Shown: piece by piece, positions 27,026 through 35,464 of the stretch | Numbering within the stretch: position 1 is the first letter of the stretch | Layout: each line of letters opens with the position of its first letter | Source of the DNA: Zestomonas insulae | GTDB taxonomy: Bacteria; Pseudomonadota; Gammaproteobacteria; Pseudomonadales; Pseudomonadaceae | DNA: 64,000 nucleotides | Direction: 5' to 3' | Assembly: GCF_016901015.1 (NCBI RefSeq) | Contig: NZ_JAFEUP010000001.1 | Location: 1,054,001-1,118,000, forward strand | The notes under the pieces: generated by a model | The model's input: the letters and a program-made list of their open reading frames with translations, nothing else | The model's database searches: none | Told to the model about the DNA's origin: nothing | Made by a program: the position numbers and the translations under genes

Positions 27026-27943
27026 TCAGCCGAGCTTCACGTACTTCTGCAGGTTGGTGAGCATCGCGCCCAGGGCCTGGCTGGTGTCAGCGGGGTGGCT
27101 GGCGCCTTCGAAGTTGCCGATCTGTGCCCAGCTGGCAGCCACGTCTTCCGGGCTGAAGCCCTGCAGCGGGTTGAAGCCCACGCCGTTGCTGCGCTCCCAG
27201 CGCACCTTGCCAACCCAGCCGCCGCCGACCTCGAACAGGCCGCCGGTTTCCTCACAGGCCGCGCTGCCGAGGTACACCACCAGCGGGCTGACCAGTTCCG
27301 GCTTGAGCTGCTCGAACACTGCCGGCGGAATCAGCCCTTCGGTCATGCGCGTGCCGCCGGTGGGGGCGATGGCGTTGACGAAGATGTTGTTCTTGCGGCC
27401 TTCGATGGCCAGGGTACGGGTCAGGCCGTACAGGCCGAGCTTGGCCATGCCGTAGTTGGACTGGCCGAAGTTGCCGTAGATACCGGAGGTCGACGCGGTG
27501 AAGATCACCCGGCCGAAGTTCTGTTCGCGCAGGTGCGGCCAGGCGGCGTGGGTAACCTTGTAGGCCCCTTCGACGTGGACCTTGTAGACCAGGTCCCAAT
27601 CGGTGTCTTCCATCTTGGCGAAGGTCTTGTCGCGCAGGATGCCGGCGTTGTTGACCACCACGTCGACGCGGCCGAAGGCGTCCAGGGCGTTCTGCACGAT
27701 CTTCTCGCCGTCGGTCACCGAGTCATGGTTGGCCACCGCGGTACCACCAGCGGCACGGATTTCCGCGACCACCTTGTCCGCCGCCGAGGCGTTGGCGCCT
27801 TCGCCGTGGGTGCTGCCGCCGAGGTCGTTGACCACCACTTTGGCGCCATGCTTGGCGAACAGCAGCGCATGGGCACGGCCCAGGCCGCCGCCGGCACCGG
27901 TGACGATGACGACTTTGTCTTCAAAGCGGATGGCTTCACTCAT
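27026..27943 (-). CDS. SDR, MFE-2-like 3-hydroxyacyl-CoA dehydrogenase type
   Basis: A 305-residue SDR. It has TGAGGGLGRAHALLFAKHG, VVVNDLGGSTHGEG, VNNAGILRDKTFAKM and catalytic YGMAK. The VVVNDLGG and SNYGMAKLGLYGL blocks match the dehydrogenase domain of peroxisomal multifunctional enzyme type 2, so (3R)-hydroxyacyl-CoA oxidation with NAD is the best guess. The C-terminal about 60 residues (NPLQGFSPEDVAASWAQI) extend beyond a classical SDR, as in those domains. A CAGGAG site precedes the ATG. The crotonase downstream may act in the same pathway. Confidence 0.88.
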   Translation of the reverse strand: MSEAIRFEDKVVIVTGAGGGLGRAHALLFAKHGAKVVVNDLGGSTHGEGANASAADKVVAEIRAAGGTAVANHDSVTDGEKIVQNALDAFGRVDVVVNNAGILRDKTFAKMEDTDWDLVYKVHVEGAYKVTHAAWPHLREQNFGRVIFTASTSGIYGNFGQSNYGMAKLGLYGLTRTLAIEGRKNNIFVNAIAPTGGTRMTEGLIPPAVFEQLKPELVSPLVVYLGSAACEETGGLFEVGGGWVGKVRWERSNGVGFNPLQGFSPEDVAASWAQIGNFEGASHPADTSQALGAMLTNLQKYVKLG

Positions 27944-28077
27944 GCAGCAACTCCTGGGACAGATGAAAAAGATGGCCGAGTGTCCGCCAGCCTCAGCGCC
28001 CCCACAAGCAAGTGACTGGCTGCTGAATGGCAGCCAATAACGCTGCGCGATGGCGGCGGGCAGCTCGCCCTCTCCCG

Positions 28078-28953
28078 CTACTCCAGGCGCTCGCGGAACG
28101 CCAGGTAGTGCTCAAGGACCGCCTCCGGCGCCTCGACCTGCGGGTAATGGCCGATGCCCTCGAGCAACACGGTGTCGGGCTGCGGGATCAGCTCGCGGTA
28201 GCGCGCCACCATGTGCGCGCCGGAGATCGGGTCGATCGCGCCGTCGATCACCCGCAGCGGCACCCGGGTCGCCTGCATCGCCGCCACCCAGCGGTCGCGC
28301 TGCTGGCGGCGCTCGGGCATGTAACGGATCAGCCGGTGCATCACCGCCGGACCGTCGTTGTGGGCAATCAGGGTCCAGAAGTCATCCAGCTCGGCGGCGC
28401 TGGCCTGGGTCGCCGGACCGAACACCTTGGCGAAGTTGGCTTCCAGCTTGGCGCGGCCGAACAGCCGGCCGAACAGCGCGCCGAGCGGACTCAGCAGCAG
28501 CTTCTGGGCGAGCACAGGATGGTGGGTTTCCGGGAACAGACCGCCATTCAGGAACACGCAACTGGCCATGCGGAAACGCCCGTCTTCATGACGCGCCAGC
28601 AGTTCCTGGGCGACGCTGTCGCCGTAATCGTGGGCCAGCACGTGCACCGCCGCGTCGATGCCCAGGTGCGCCAGCAGCGCCTGCTGCAGGTCGGCCTGTT
28701 CGAGCAGGCGGTAGTCGTGGCCGCGCGGCTTGGCCGAATCACCGAAGCCGAGCAGGTCGCAGGCGATCAGCTGGTAGCGCTGCGCCAGTGGCGCCCACAG
28801 GTAGTGCCAGTCCCAGCTGGCAGTGGGAAAGCCGTGAATCAGCAGCAGCGGCGCGCCCTCGCCCGCCGTCCAGTAACGAATGGTCTGCCCACGGAAGACG
28901 AAATCGTGCCCCCGGGCGCGCCAGGCGCCCAGGGCGATGCCGGCCAGCGGCAT
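28078..28953 (-). CDS. Alpha/beta hydrolase, MEST/epoxide-hydrolase-like
   Basis: A 291-residue alpha/beta hydrolase. The oxyanion-side motif is IHGFPTASWDW, and the nucleophile elbow is AHDYGDSVA, giving aspartate rather than serine as in epoxide hydrolases and haloalkane dehalogenases. NGGLFPETHHP and the catalytic histidine in GIGHYPQVEAP also match mammalian MEST proteins. Reaction and substrate are unknown; hydrolysis of an epoxide or halide via an alkyl-enzyme ester is expected. Its ATG overlaps the aldolase stop as TGATG, so the two are coupled. Confidence 0.87.
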   Translation of the reverse strand: MPLAGIALGAWRARGHDFVFRGQTIRYWTAGEGAPLLLIHGFPTASWDWHYLWAPLAQRYQLIACDLLGFGDSAKPRGHDYRLLEQADLQQALLAHLGIDAAVHVLAHDYGDSVAQELLARHEDGRFRMASCVFLNGGLFPETHHPVLAQKLLLSPLGALFGRLFGRAKLEANFAKVFGPATQASAAELDDFWTLIAHNDGPAVMHRLIRYMPERRQQRDRWVAAMQATRVPLRVIDGAIDPISGAHMVARYRELIPQPDTVLLEGIGHYPQVEAPEAVLEHYLAFRERLE

Positions 28954-29729
28954 CAGCTGGCGTAGCCGGGATTGCGCTGGTCGAGCAGGCGCAGCATGGC
29001 CGGCCAGGCGAGCATGCCGCCCATGCCCTGCTTGCTCTTGGTCACGCCGGCGGCCATGGCGCGGGCGCCATCGAGAATCGGCTGCGGAATGTGGATCAAC
29101 TCGACCCCGCCGCTCTGCGCCATCACCTGCACTTCGCAGGCGCGCTGCAGGGTGAACATCATCAGGAAGGCGTCGGCGATGGTGTTCGCCGCAGTGAGCA
29201 GGCCGTGGTTGGGCAGAATCATGAAGTTCTTGTCGCCGAGGTCGGCCTGCAGGCGGGCCTTCTCGTCGTGGTTGAGCGCCACGCCCTCGTAGCCGTGGTA
29301 CGCCAGGCTGGAGAGCACGAACAGCGATTGCTGCGACAGCGGCAGCAAGCCCTGCTTCTGCGCCGACACGGCGATGCCGGCGGCGGTGTGGATGTGCAGC
29401 ACGCAGGCCACCTCGTGGCGCACCTCGTGCACCGCGCTGTGGATGGTGTAGCCGGCCGGGTTGATGTCGTACGGGCTGTCCATCAGCTTCTTGCCGGCCA
29501 GGTCGATCTTCACCAGGCTCGAGGCGGTGATCTCATGGAACATCATGCCGAACGGGTTGATCAGGAACTCTTCGGTGCCGGGAATCTTCGCCGAGATGTG
29601 GGTGAAGATCAGATCGTCCCAGCCGTAGTGGGCGATCAGTCGGTAGCAGGCGGCGAGGTCGACGCGGGTTTGCCACTCGGCAGCGGAAACCTGGTCTTTG
29701 ACGGCGGGCAGAGCATGGACAGCGGTCAC
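28953..29729 (-). CDS. Class II aldolase/adducin-like protein
   Basis: A 258-residue class II aldolase fold. The zinc-binding HIH is in VACVLHIHTAAG, with the other histidine in ILPNHGLLTAA and a glycine loop FTHISAKIPG. Sugar-phosphate aldol cleavage is the family reaction, but the adducin-like subgroup often has other or unknown functions. I prefer the GTG at 29729 because GAGGTG stands six bases before it; a GTG at 29738 is the alternative. It is first in a coupled operon with the MEST-like hydrolase. Confidence 0.85.
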   Translation of the reverse strand: MTAVHALPAVKDQVSAAEWQTRVDLAACYRLIAHYGWDDLIFTHISAKIPGTEEFLINPFGMMFHEITASSLVKIDLAGKKLMDSPYDINPAGYTIHSAVHEVRHEVACVLHIHTAAGIAVSAQKQGLLPLSQQSLFVLSSLAYHGYEGVALNHDEKARLQADLGDKNFMILPNHGLLTAANTIADAFLMMFTLQRACEVQVMAQSGGVELIHIPQPILDGARAMAAGVTKSKQGMGGMLAWPAMLRLLDQRNPGYAS

Positions 29730-29835
29730 GGCATTCACCTCGGTGTTGTAGTTGTGCGGGTGGTTGTCGTTTGAGTCTAGCGAGCGGCGCCGCTCCTGGT
29801 AGTTGCCTTGGCGGCCAGCGCGCTGGCCCTGCGAG

Positions 29836-30522
29836 TCAGATCAACTGGGCGAGCAACGGCGCGGCGAGCAGATTGAGCAGGCCCATCAGCACCATCACCA
29901 GGCCGGCGACCGAGCCTTCCTCATGGCCGATTTCGTGGGCGCGACTGGCGCCGGCGCCGTGCGCACCGACGCCGAACAGCGCGCCGCGGGCCAGGCTGCT
30001 GCGCAGCGGCAGCCACTTCAACAGCACGCCGCCGAGCGCGGCACCGAGCACCCCGGTGATCAGCACGAACACCGCGGTCAGCCCCGGCACGCCACCGAGG
30101 TCAGCGGCCAGCGGCATGGCGAATGGCGTGCTGATCGAGCGCGGCAGCAGCGACAGACGCACGCTGTCGTCGAGCGCCAGCAGATTGGCCAGCGTCCAGG
30201 AACTGCCGATCGCCACCGCGCTGCCGACCAGCATGCCAACCAGCAACGCCGGCCAATGGCGGGCGAGCATGCCGCGCTGCTGCCAGATCGGCACCGCGAA
30301 GGCCACGGTGGCCGGGCCGAGCAGCGCCACCAGCCAGTGGGTCAGCCCGGCGTAGTCGGCATAGTGGATGTGCAGCGGGACGGCCACGGCGAGCAGCACC
30401 GCCGGCACCAGCAGCAGCGGCGACAGCAGGTAGCGGCCACTGCGCCGGTACAGCCAGCGACTGAGGACATAGACGCCGAGGGTCAGCGCCAGCCAGAACC
30501 AGTCCTGCAGATCAATGTTCAT
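29836..30522 (-). CDS. LrgB/CidB-family membrane protein
   Basis: A 228-residue inner-membrane protein with about seven hydrophobic segments. The LrgB signature is seen in SLLPRSISTPFAMPLAADLGGVPGLTA and GVGAHGAGASRAHEIG. LrgB/CidB proteins work with small holin-like LrgA/CidA partners in controlling murein hydrolase activity or metabolite export. It overlaps the CidA/LrgA-like gene by 11 bases, so the pair is translated together. Confidence 0.9.
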   Translation of the reverse strand: MNIDLQDWFWLALTLGVYVLSRWLYRRSGRYLLSPLLLVPAVLLAVAVPLHIHYADYAGLTHWLVALLGPATVAFAVPIWQQRGMLARHWPALLVGMLVGSAVAIGSSWTLANLLALDDSVRLSLLPRSISTPFAMPLAADLGGVPGLTAVFVLITGVLGAALGGVLLKWLPLRSSLARGALFGVGAHGAGASRAHEIGHEEGSVAGLVMVLMGLLNLLAAPLLAQLI

Positions 30523-30895
30523 GGCGCGCGTTCCAGCGGCACACCCACTCCACCGCCAGCGCGGTGCTGAGCATCACCAGCAAGGTGCTGACGCCGATCA
30601 CCAGCAGAATCCGCCAGCCTTCGCTGCGCAGCAGTGCGCCATAGTCGAGCAGGCTCATCACCGCTGGAATGAAGAACAGCAGCATCTCGGCGAGCAGCAG
30701 GCCGGCACCGAGCTTCAGCGCCGCCGGACGCAGCCAGCCGCTGGCGAACGCCAGCAGCAACAGGGCGAGGCCGAACACGCCACCGGGAATCGGCCAGCCG
30801 AGCCAGGCGGCCAGCCCGCAGCCGACGCTGTACAGGCCGATTAGCACGGCCAGTTCGGTACACAGGCGGACGAAGCGCAGCGAGGTGCGATACAT
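30512..30895 (-). CDS. CidA/LrgA-family holin-like protein
   Basis: A 127-residue membrane protein with four predicted helices. The family signature is WPIPGGVFGLALLLLAF and AEMLLFFIPAVMSLLDY. I use the ATG at 30895 (GAGGG eight bases upstream) rather than the ATG at 30910. CidA/LrgA proteins are phage-holin-like and linked to programmed lysis and biofilm formation in staphylococci; in Pseudomonas the role is less clear. A LysR regulator is transcribed divergently, the usual CidR arrangement. Confidence 0.88.
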   Translation of the reverse strand: MYRTSLRFVRLCTELAVLIGLYSVGCGLAAWLGWPIPGGVFGLALLLLAFASGWLRPAALKLGAGLLLAEMLLFFIPAVMSLLDYGALLRSEGWRILLVIGVSTLLVMLSTALAVEWVCRWNARHEH

Positions 30896-30974
30896 GGCGG
30901 CAACCCTCATTCCAGATGGTGTGAGGCTACGCCGGCGGCTATCATCCCAAAAGCGAATTGTTCGACTACAGGCC

Positions 30975-30989
30975 ATTCCAAAATGGAAT
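30975..30989. promoter_or_regulatory. Inverted repeat over the start codon of the CidR-like gene
   Basis: ATTCCA-AAA-TGGAAT is a perfect 6-bp inverted repeat that includes the ATG at 30983 in the cidA/cidR intergenic region. It could be an autoregulatory site; the position over the start codon makes chance also possible. Confidence 0.3.
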
Positions 30990-31873
30990 TCAAACAACTG
31001 CGCAGCTTCGTCGCCGTGGTTCATCACGGCGGTTTCACCCAGGCCGCCAAGGGCCTGAATGCCAGCCAGTCGGCGGTGAGCAAGCAGGTCGCGCAGCTCG
31101 AGCAGCGCCTCGGCGTGCAGTTGCTGGAACGGCAGGGCCCGCAGATTCGCCTGACCGATGCCGGCACCGTGGTGCTGCGCCGCGCCGAGGAGCTGCTGCG
31201 CCTGCAGGGCGAGCTGCACCATGAGCTCGACGACCTCAGCCAGCTGACCCGCGGCGAACTGCGCCTCGGCCTGCCGCTGATCGGCAGCGATGCGCTGTTC
31301 ACCGAGCTGTTCGCCGAGTACCGGCGGCGCTACCCGAACATCGTCGTGCACCTGCAGGAAGGCGGCAGCAAGAGCATCGAGGCGCTGGTGCTGAGCGGCG
31401 AGCTGGAATTGGGCGGCAGCCTGACCCGCGACGATCCGGCCTTCGCCGCGCAGCCGTTCTGCAACGAGCCGCTGGAGGTGCTGCTGCCCGCCGACCATCC
31501 GCTGGCCGGCCAGGCGGACGTCGCCCTCGCCCAGCTGGCCGATACGCCGTTCCTGCTCTATCAACAGAGTTTCATCCTCAACGACCGCCTGCTGCAGGCC
31601 TGCCGCCAGGCCGGCTTCATCCCCCGCGAGGCGGGGCGCAGCGGCCAGGCGGACTTCCTCGTCGCGCTGGTGGCGGCCGGTCAGGGCGTGGTGCTGCTGC
31701 CACGCGTGGTGGCCCGCAAGCTGCTGCGCCCCGGGGTGGTCTGCCAGACGTTGCGCGAGCCGGACCTGCGCTGGGACATTGCCTTCATCTGGCGCAACGG
31801 CGCCTACCTGTCGCGCGCGGCGCAGGCCTGGCTGGAGCTGCTCAAGGAACGCCCGCTGCTGCCGGGCAGCTAG
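30983..31873 (+). CDS. LysR-family regulator, CidR-like
   Basis: A 296-residue LysR-type regulator. The winged helix-turn-helix is in LRSFVAVVHHGGFTQAAKGLNASQSAVSKQVAQLE, followed by the periplasmic-binding-like effector domain (GELRLGLPLIGSDALF). Its divergent position next to the CidA/LrgB-like pair suggests that it activates that operon, as CidR does. The ATG has no clear ribosome site. The stop codon shares CTAG with the convergent cupin gene. Confidence 0.9.
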   Translation: MEFKQLRSFVAVVHHGGFTQAAKGLNASQSAVSKQVAQLEQRLGVQLLERQGPQIRLTDAGTVVLRRAEELLRLQGELHHELDDLSQLTRGELRLGLPLIGSDALFTELFAEYRRRYPNIVVHLQEGGSKSIEALVLSGELELGGSLTRDDPAFAAQPFCNEPLEVLLPADHPLAGQADVALAQLADTPFLLYQQSFILNDRLLQACRQAGFIPREAGRSGQADFLVALVAAGQGVVLLPRVVARKLLRPGVVCQTLREPDLRWDIAFIWRNGAYLSRAAQAWLELLKERPLLPGS

Positions 31874-32334
31874 AGAAACGCGCCGTACTGGTCGACCAAC
31901 TGCGGCCACTGACGCTGCGCCGCGGCATCGTCGCCGAGCAGGCGGAAGCTGGAGAACTGGAACTCCGGCGCCACAGTGCAGCCGACCAGGGTGAAGGCGC
32001 CCAGGCTGCGTGCCGCCTGCCAGGCGTGCGCCGGCACCGCGCGCTGAGGCAGCTGGTCGGCACAGACCGGGCCGAGGCGCTCGTGGAGCACCGCGTCCGG
32101 CGTCTCGGCGATCAGCAGCTCGAGCGGCGCGCCTTCGTAGAAATGCCACAGCTCGTCGGCGTCCACCGCATGCCAGCGTCCGTGCACGCCACCCGGCAGC
32201 AGGTAGAGGATCGCGCTGGAGGTGCGCCGGCCGCCGACCGTCTGCGCCGCCTGGAAGGTGCGCCGGTAATAGCCACCCTCCGGGTGCGCGGTGAGTTCGA
32301 GGCTGCGAATCAGTTCCGCGGCGCGCGCGTCCAT
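31870..32334 (-). CDS. DUF985-type cupin protein
   Basis: A 154-residue single-domain cupin. Family marks are HPEGGYYRRTFQ near residue 17, TSSAILYLLPGG, the cupin histidine/glutamate block WHAVDADELWHFYEGAPLEL, and GCTVAPEFQFSSFRL. This is DUF985, an RmlC-like fold whose enzymatic role is unproven. The ATG at 32334 overlaps the flavodoxin stop as TGATG, so it is second in a two-gene operon. It meets the convergent LysR gene with a 4-base overlap. Confidence 0.87.
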   Translation of the reverse strand: MDARAAELIRSLELTAHPEGGYYRRTFQAAQTVGGRRTSSAILYLLPGGVHGRWHAVDADELWHFYEGAPLELLIAETPDAVLHERLGPVCADQLPQRAVPAHAWQAARSLGAFTLVGCTVAPEFQFSSFRLLGDDAAAQRQWPQLVDQYGAFL

Positions 32335-32786
32335 CAGCCCTTCAGCGCCTGCACGAAGTCGGCGAGCCACGGCTCTGCGTCGGTTTCCGGGGTCACCGTT
32401 TCGCTGGCGTCGAGGCGCAGCATGTCCTGCACTTCGCGGATACCCAGTTCGGCGAACAACTCGCGCACCAGCTCGCCGCCACCGCAGTAGGTGTCGCCGT
32501 AGCTGGAATCGCCCAGGCCGATCACTGCGCCAGGCAGGCCGTTCCACGCCGGGCAGCGATCGCGGATGGCGAAATACAGCGGCTGCAGGCTGTCCGGCAG
32601 CTCGCCCATGCCGGTGGTCGAGGTGACCGCCAGGAAGGCCTGCGGCGCGAAGGCGAGAATCTCCTCGAGGCTTGCCCGCGGGTTGTGCCAGGCGTCCAGG
32701 CCGGCGGCCTTGAGCAGGCGATCGGCGTGACGGGCGACTTCTTCGGCGGTGCCGTAGACCGAACCGGAGAGGATGACCACTTTCAT
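32334..32786 (-). CDS. Flavodoxin (MioC-like)
   Basis: A 150-residue FMN-binding flavodoxin. The phosphate-binding loop is SGSVYGTAEEVA, the isoalloxazine loops are TSTTGMGELPDSL and GLGDSSYGDTYCGGG. It would act as a one-electron carrier in the cytoplasm; the partner is unknown. A GGGAG site precedes the ATG. It is translationally coupled to the DUF985 cupin gene downstream. Confidence 0.92.
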   Translation of the reverse strand: MKVVILSGSVYGTAEEVARHADRLLKAAGLDAWHNPRASLEEILAFAPQAFLAVTSTTGMGELPDSLQPLYFAIRDRCPAWNGLPGAVIGLGDSSYGDTYCGGGELVRELFAELGIREVQDMLRLDASETVTPETDAEPWLADFVQALKG

Positions 32787-33166
32787 GAAACGCTCCCGAA
32801 AGCTGAGTGAAGAGGCCGCGCATTATGCCGCAAGCGCCGCCACCATCGATCGCCCCGATTGGCCTGCGCATTTTTTGCACAACCCGCTGCCGTTCCCCTG
32901 TGCTGATCGGCTAACCTGTGAGAATCTGTTGAGGAACTCGCGTGCCAGTGCCAGGCAAGGCGATCGAGCATCGGTGTTCCCTTGCGAACGGCGCAGTCGA
33001 GGCCCCGGCAAGCGACGCATCCGGCCGATCCCGCTCTGACAGCGAGTCATGCTCAGGTCTTGCACGGCCGCAGCAATGGCCGGACAGGGAATGGAAGCCA
33101 CCGATCGCCGGGTGACGAATCGTCGCGTCGGTGGTCATAGCGGTCCCACCTTCGCGAGCTGGATAG
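32787..33166. other. Intergenic region, no supported gene
   Basis: About 380 bases between the divergent flavodoxin and PilZ-like genes. It should hold both promoters. The open frames here are short, have no ribosome site and look like no known protein. No terminator or repeat was found. Confidence 0.5.
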
Positions 33167-33769
33167 ATGCAAGACGATTCGATACTGACTCAGGAAGAGT
33201 TGGACTTCCTTCGCAGCCTGCAAGACAACCAGAAACCCGACCCCCTGCCCGTCGGGCTGCTGCTCGAGGGCGGCAAACAGGCCAAGGAATTGCTCGCCCG
33301 CCTCGCCGCGCATGAGCAACTGACCATCGAAGCGCACATCGACAGCCAGCGCATCACCTTTCCCCTGCATGTGATCGAGGACGAATTCCACGCCCTGCAC
33401 CTGCAGCTCGGCACGCCGACCATCGTCGAGCAGACCTCGGCCGACCGGCCCTGGCGCCTGCCGCTCGATCCGCCGGTCAACCTGGTCGACGAGCACGGCG
33501 AACCGAGCCTCATCTGGCTGCACGCGGTGTCGCAAAGCGGCATGCTGGTCGAAGTGCGCGGCCAGCCGGTGCCCAAGCGCTTCAGCCTATGGCTGCCGAT
33601 CCCCGGCCGGCAACCGATCGCCCTGCAGGGCATTCTCGCCCGCAAGGCCGGCGAGGGGCTGACCGCCTACCGCCAGAGCCTGCGCAAGACCCGCCACAGC
33701 GAGCGGCTGCGCAGCTTCATCCTCGAGCAGCACCAGCAGCTGCACGGTCACGAAGCCGAGTCGCGCTGA
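33167..33769 (+). CDS. PilZ-like protein with FliM-type N-terminal motif (hypothetical)
   Basis: A 200-residue soluble protein I do not recognise by name. The first 20 residues contain ILTQEELDFLRSL, like the CheY-binding LSQDEIDALL motif at the start of FliM/FliN. Residues about 80-160 resemble a PilZ beta-barrel: an arginine pair in RPWRLPLD, then AVSQSGM in the place of (D/N)xSxxG, and LWLPIPGRQPIALQG. The c-di-GMP motif is degenerate, so binding is uncertain. The C-terminus is a charged helix (RHSERLRSFILEQHQQ). A role at the flagellar motor is speculation. Confidence 0.75.
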   Translation: MQDDSILTQEELDFLRSLQDNQKPDPLPVGLLLEGGKQAKELLARLAAHEQLTIEAHIDSQRITFPLHVIEDEFHALHLQLGTPTIVEQTSADRPWRLPLDPPVNLVDEHGEPSLIWLHAVSQSGMLVEVRGQPVPKRFSLWLPIPGRQPIALQGILARKAGEGLTAYRQSLRKTRHSERLRSFILEQHQQLHGHEAESR

Positions 33770-33935
33770 TCCCAGCGCACCTTATCCTGTGGTTTTGTGC
33801 CGGACGGCGGACTGCGGTAACGTGGCGCGGTCCGCACGGGCGCGCTTGCCGCCAGTCGGCTGCGCCGGGCCTTGAGCCAGCGCGCCCCGCCGCGCCCCAA
33901 CCGGCCGCCCAGTTTCCGCAACCGCTCGAGCACGT

Positions 33936-34619
33936 ATGACCAGTCCGATCTTGATTACCGGCACCAACAAGCGTGTCGGTCAGCAACTCGCCGAACGCCT
34001 GGCCGAGTCAGGCTTCGACGTCCTCGCCGTGAACCGCTCACCGGCCACTTCGCAACACCCACGCATCAGCCACTTCCAGGCCGACCTGCGCAGCACCGCC
34101 GACCGAGAGGCGCTGATCGCCTTCGTGCGCGGTCGCTACACGGCGTTGCGCGGCATCATCCACAACGCCTCGCTGTGGCTGGACGACGACCTCGACAACC
34201 TCACCACCATGTTCAAGATTCACGTGGAAGCGCCCTACCACCTGAACTTCGAACTCGGCGAGCTGCTTCAGAACGGCGCCAAGGCCGACATCATCCACAT
34301 CTGCGACGAAAGCTCGTCGCGCGGCAGCAAGGGCCATGTCGCCTACGCCGCGACCAAGGCCGCGCTGCAGAACATGACCCTGTCGTTCGCCGCGATGTAC
34401 GCGCCGGCCGTGCACGTCAACGCGATCTCCCCGGGCCTGCTGATCTTCAAGGAGGACGGCGACCAGGCGTACCAGGCCAAGGCCCTGCAGAAGGCCCTGC
34501 TGAGCTTCGAGCCAGGCGCCGAGCCGCTGATCAAGGCGGTGCTCTACCTGCTCGACTCGGACTACAGCACCGGCAGCAACATCGTCATCAACGGCGGCCG
34601 CCACCTGCGCAAGAACTGA
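33936..34619 (+). CDS. folM: Dihydromonapterin reductase FolM (SDR family)
   Basis: A 227-residue SDR. It has the atypical cofactor loop TGTNKRVGQQLA, VNRSPA after beta-2 (NADPH-type arginine), NASLW in place of NNAG, and catalytic YAATK. These features mark FolM, which reduces dihydromonapterin to tetrahydromonapterin, the cofactor of phenylalanine hydroxylase in Pseudomonas, and can reduce dihydrofolate weakly. The next three genes follow closely and probably form an operon. No folE or folX gene lies in the window. Confidence 0.88.
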   Translation: MTSPILITGTNKRVGQQLAERLAESGFDVLAVNRSPATSQHPRISHFQADLRSTADREALIAFVRGRYTALRGIIHNASLWLDDDLDNLTTMFKIHVEAPYHLNFELGELLQNGAKADIIHICDESSSRGSKGHVAYAATKAALQNMTLSFAAMYAPAVHVNAISPGLLIFKEDGDQAYQAKALQKALLSFEPGAEPLIKAVLYLLDSDYSTGSNIVINGGRHLRKN

Positions 34620-34640
34620 TCACCCACACACGGACCGACC

Positions 34641-35174
34641 ATGGATTTCAAACAGGTAATGGACATCGCCACGTTCGCTTCAACCATCCTCACCGGGGTG
34701 GCAAGCATCGTGATTCCGGTCATCCTCTATCGCTCGCAGAAGCAGAAGGCCACGCTCGACTACATCAAGGCCGGGCGCGACTCGTGGATCCAGATCGACC
34801 TCGGCCTGCTCGACAAGCCGGTGCTGCTGCGCCAGGCGGAGAGCATCCTGTCACCGGGCGCCGAGCTGCCCAGCGATGAGGCGATCCAGCGCAAGTGGTT
34901 GGCGCTGATGATCCTCAACGTGGCGTTCTCCGACTTCATCGGCCTGAAATACGGCTACCACGAGCTGGAAGAGCGCGACAAACTGTTCAACCTGATCAAG
35001 GGCCTGATGGCCGACGAAGGCAACTACCGCCTCAGTCAGCAGGCCTACAACGAAGAATTCCGCCAGGAGTGCCGCAAGGCCCGCGAAGCGGTGACCGGCC
35101 TGCCGGTCGACGCCGCCCCGGCAGCGCATCCGCTCTCCCCCACCACTCTTGTCCAACGGAGTGCATTGTCATGA
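34641..35174 (+). CDS. Hypothetical protein with one N-terminal membrane helix
   Basis: A 177-residue protein I do not recognise. Residues about 8-30 form a single membrane helix (IATFASTILTGVASIVIPVIL) followed by the basic stop RSQKQK. The rest is a helical cytoplasmic domain (ALMILNVAFSDFIGLKYGYHEL). It starts 21 bases after folM, and its stop overlaps the DUF1244 start (ATGA). It is likely part of the folM operon; nothing in the sequence shows its function. Confidence 0.75.
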   Translation: MDFKQVMDIATFASTILTGVASIVIPVILYRSQKQKATLDYIKAGRDSWIQIDLGLLDKPVLLRQAESILSPGAELPSDEAIQRKWLALMILNVAFSDFIGLKYGYHELEERDKLFNLIKGLMADEGNYRLSQQAYNEEFRQECRKAREAVTGLPVDAAPAAHPLSPTTLVQRSALS

Positions 35175-35464
35175 CCGAACAGCAACAACTCGAACTCGAA
35201 GCCGCCGCCTTCCGCCAACTGGTCCTGCACCTGCGTGGCCGCAGCGATGTGCAGAACATCGACCTGATGAACCTCGCCGGTTTCTGCCGCAATTGCCTGT
35301 CCAAGTGGTACAAGGCCGCCGCCGACGACGCCGGCCTGGAGGTCAGCCTGGAGCAGGCCCGCGAGGAGGTGTACGGGATGCCCTACGCCGACTGGAAGGC
35401 CAAGTACCAGAAGGAAGCCAGCGCCGAGCAGCAGGCCACCTTCGACAAGGGGCACAAGGCATGA
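35171..35464 (+). CDS. DUF1244 family protein
   Basis: A 97-residue soluble protein. The DUF1244 core is NIDLMNLAGFCRNCLSKWYKAAA, including two cysteines spaced CRNC, then YGMPYADWKAKYQKEAS. The family is small, helical and of unknown function. Its ATG overlaps the previous gene and its stop overlaps the HopJ gene, both as ATGA, so the three are coupled. Confidence 0.9.
   Translation: MTEQQQLELEAAAFRQLVLHLRGRSDVQNIDLMNLAGFCRNCLSKWYKAAADDAGLEVSLEQAREEVYGMPYADWKAKYQKEASAEQQATFDKGHKA

Noticed and set aside
33053..33535. Minus-strand frame overlapping the PilZ-like gene
   Set aside because: Shadow of the plus-strand gene; no start signal.
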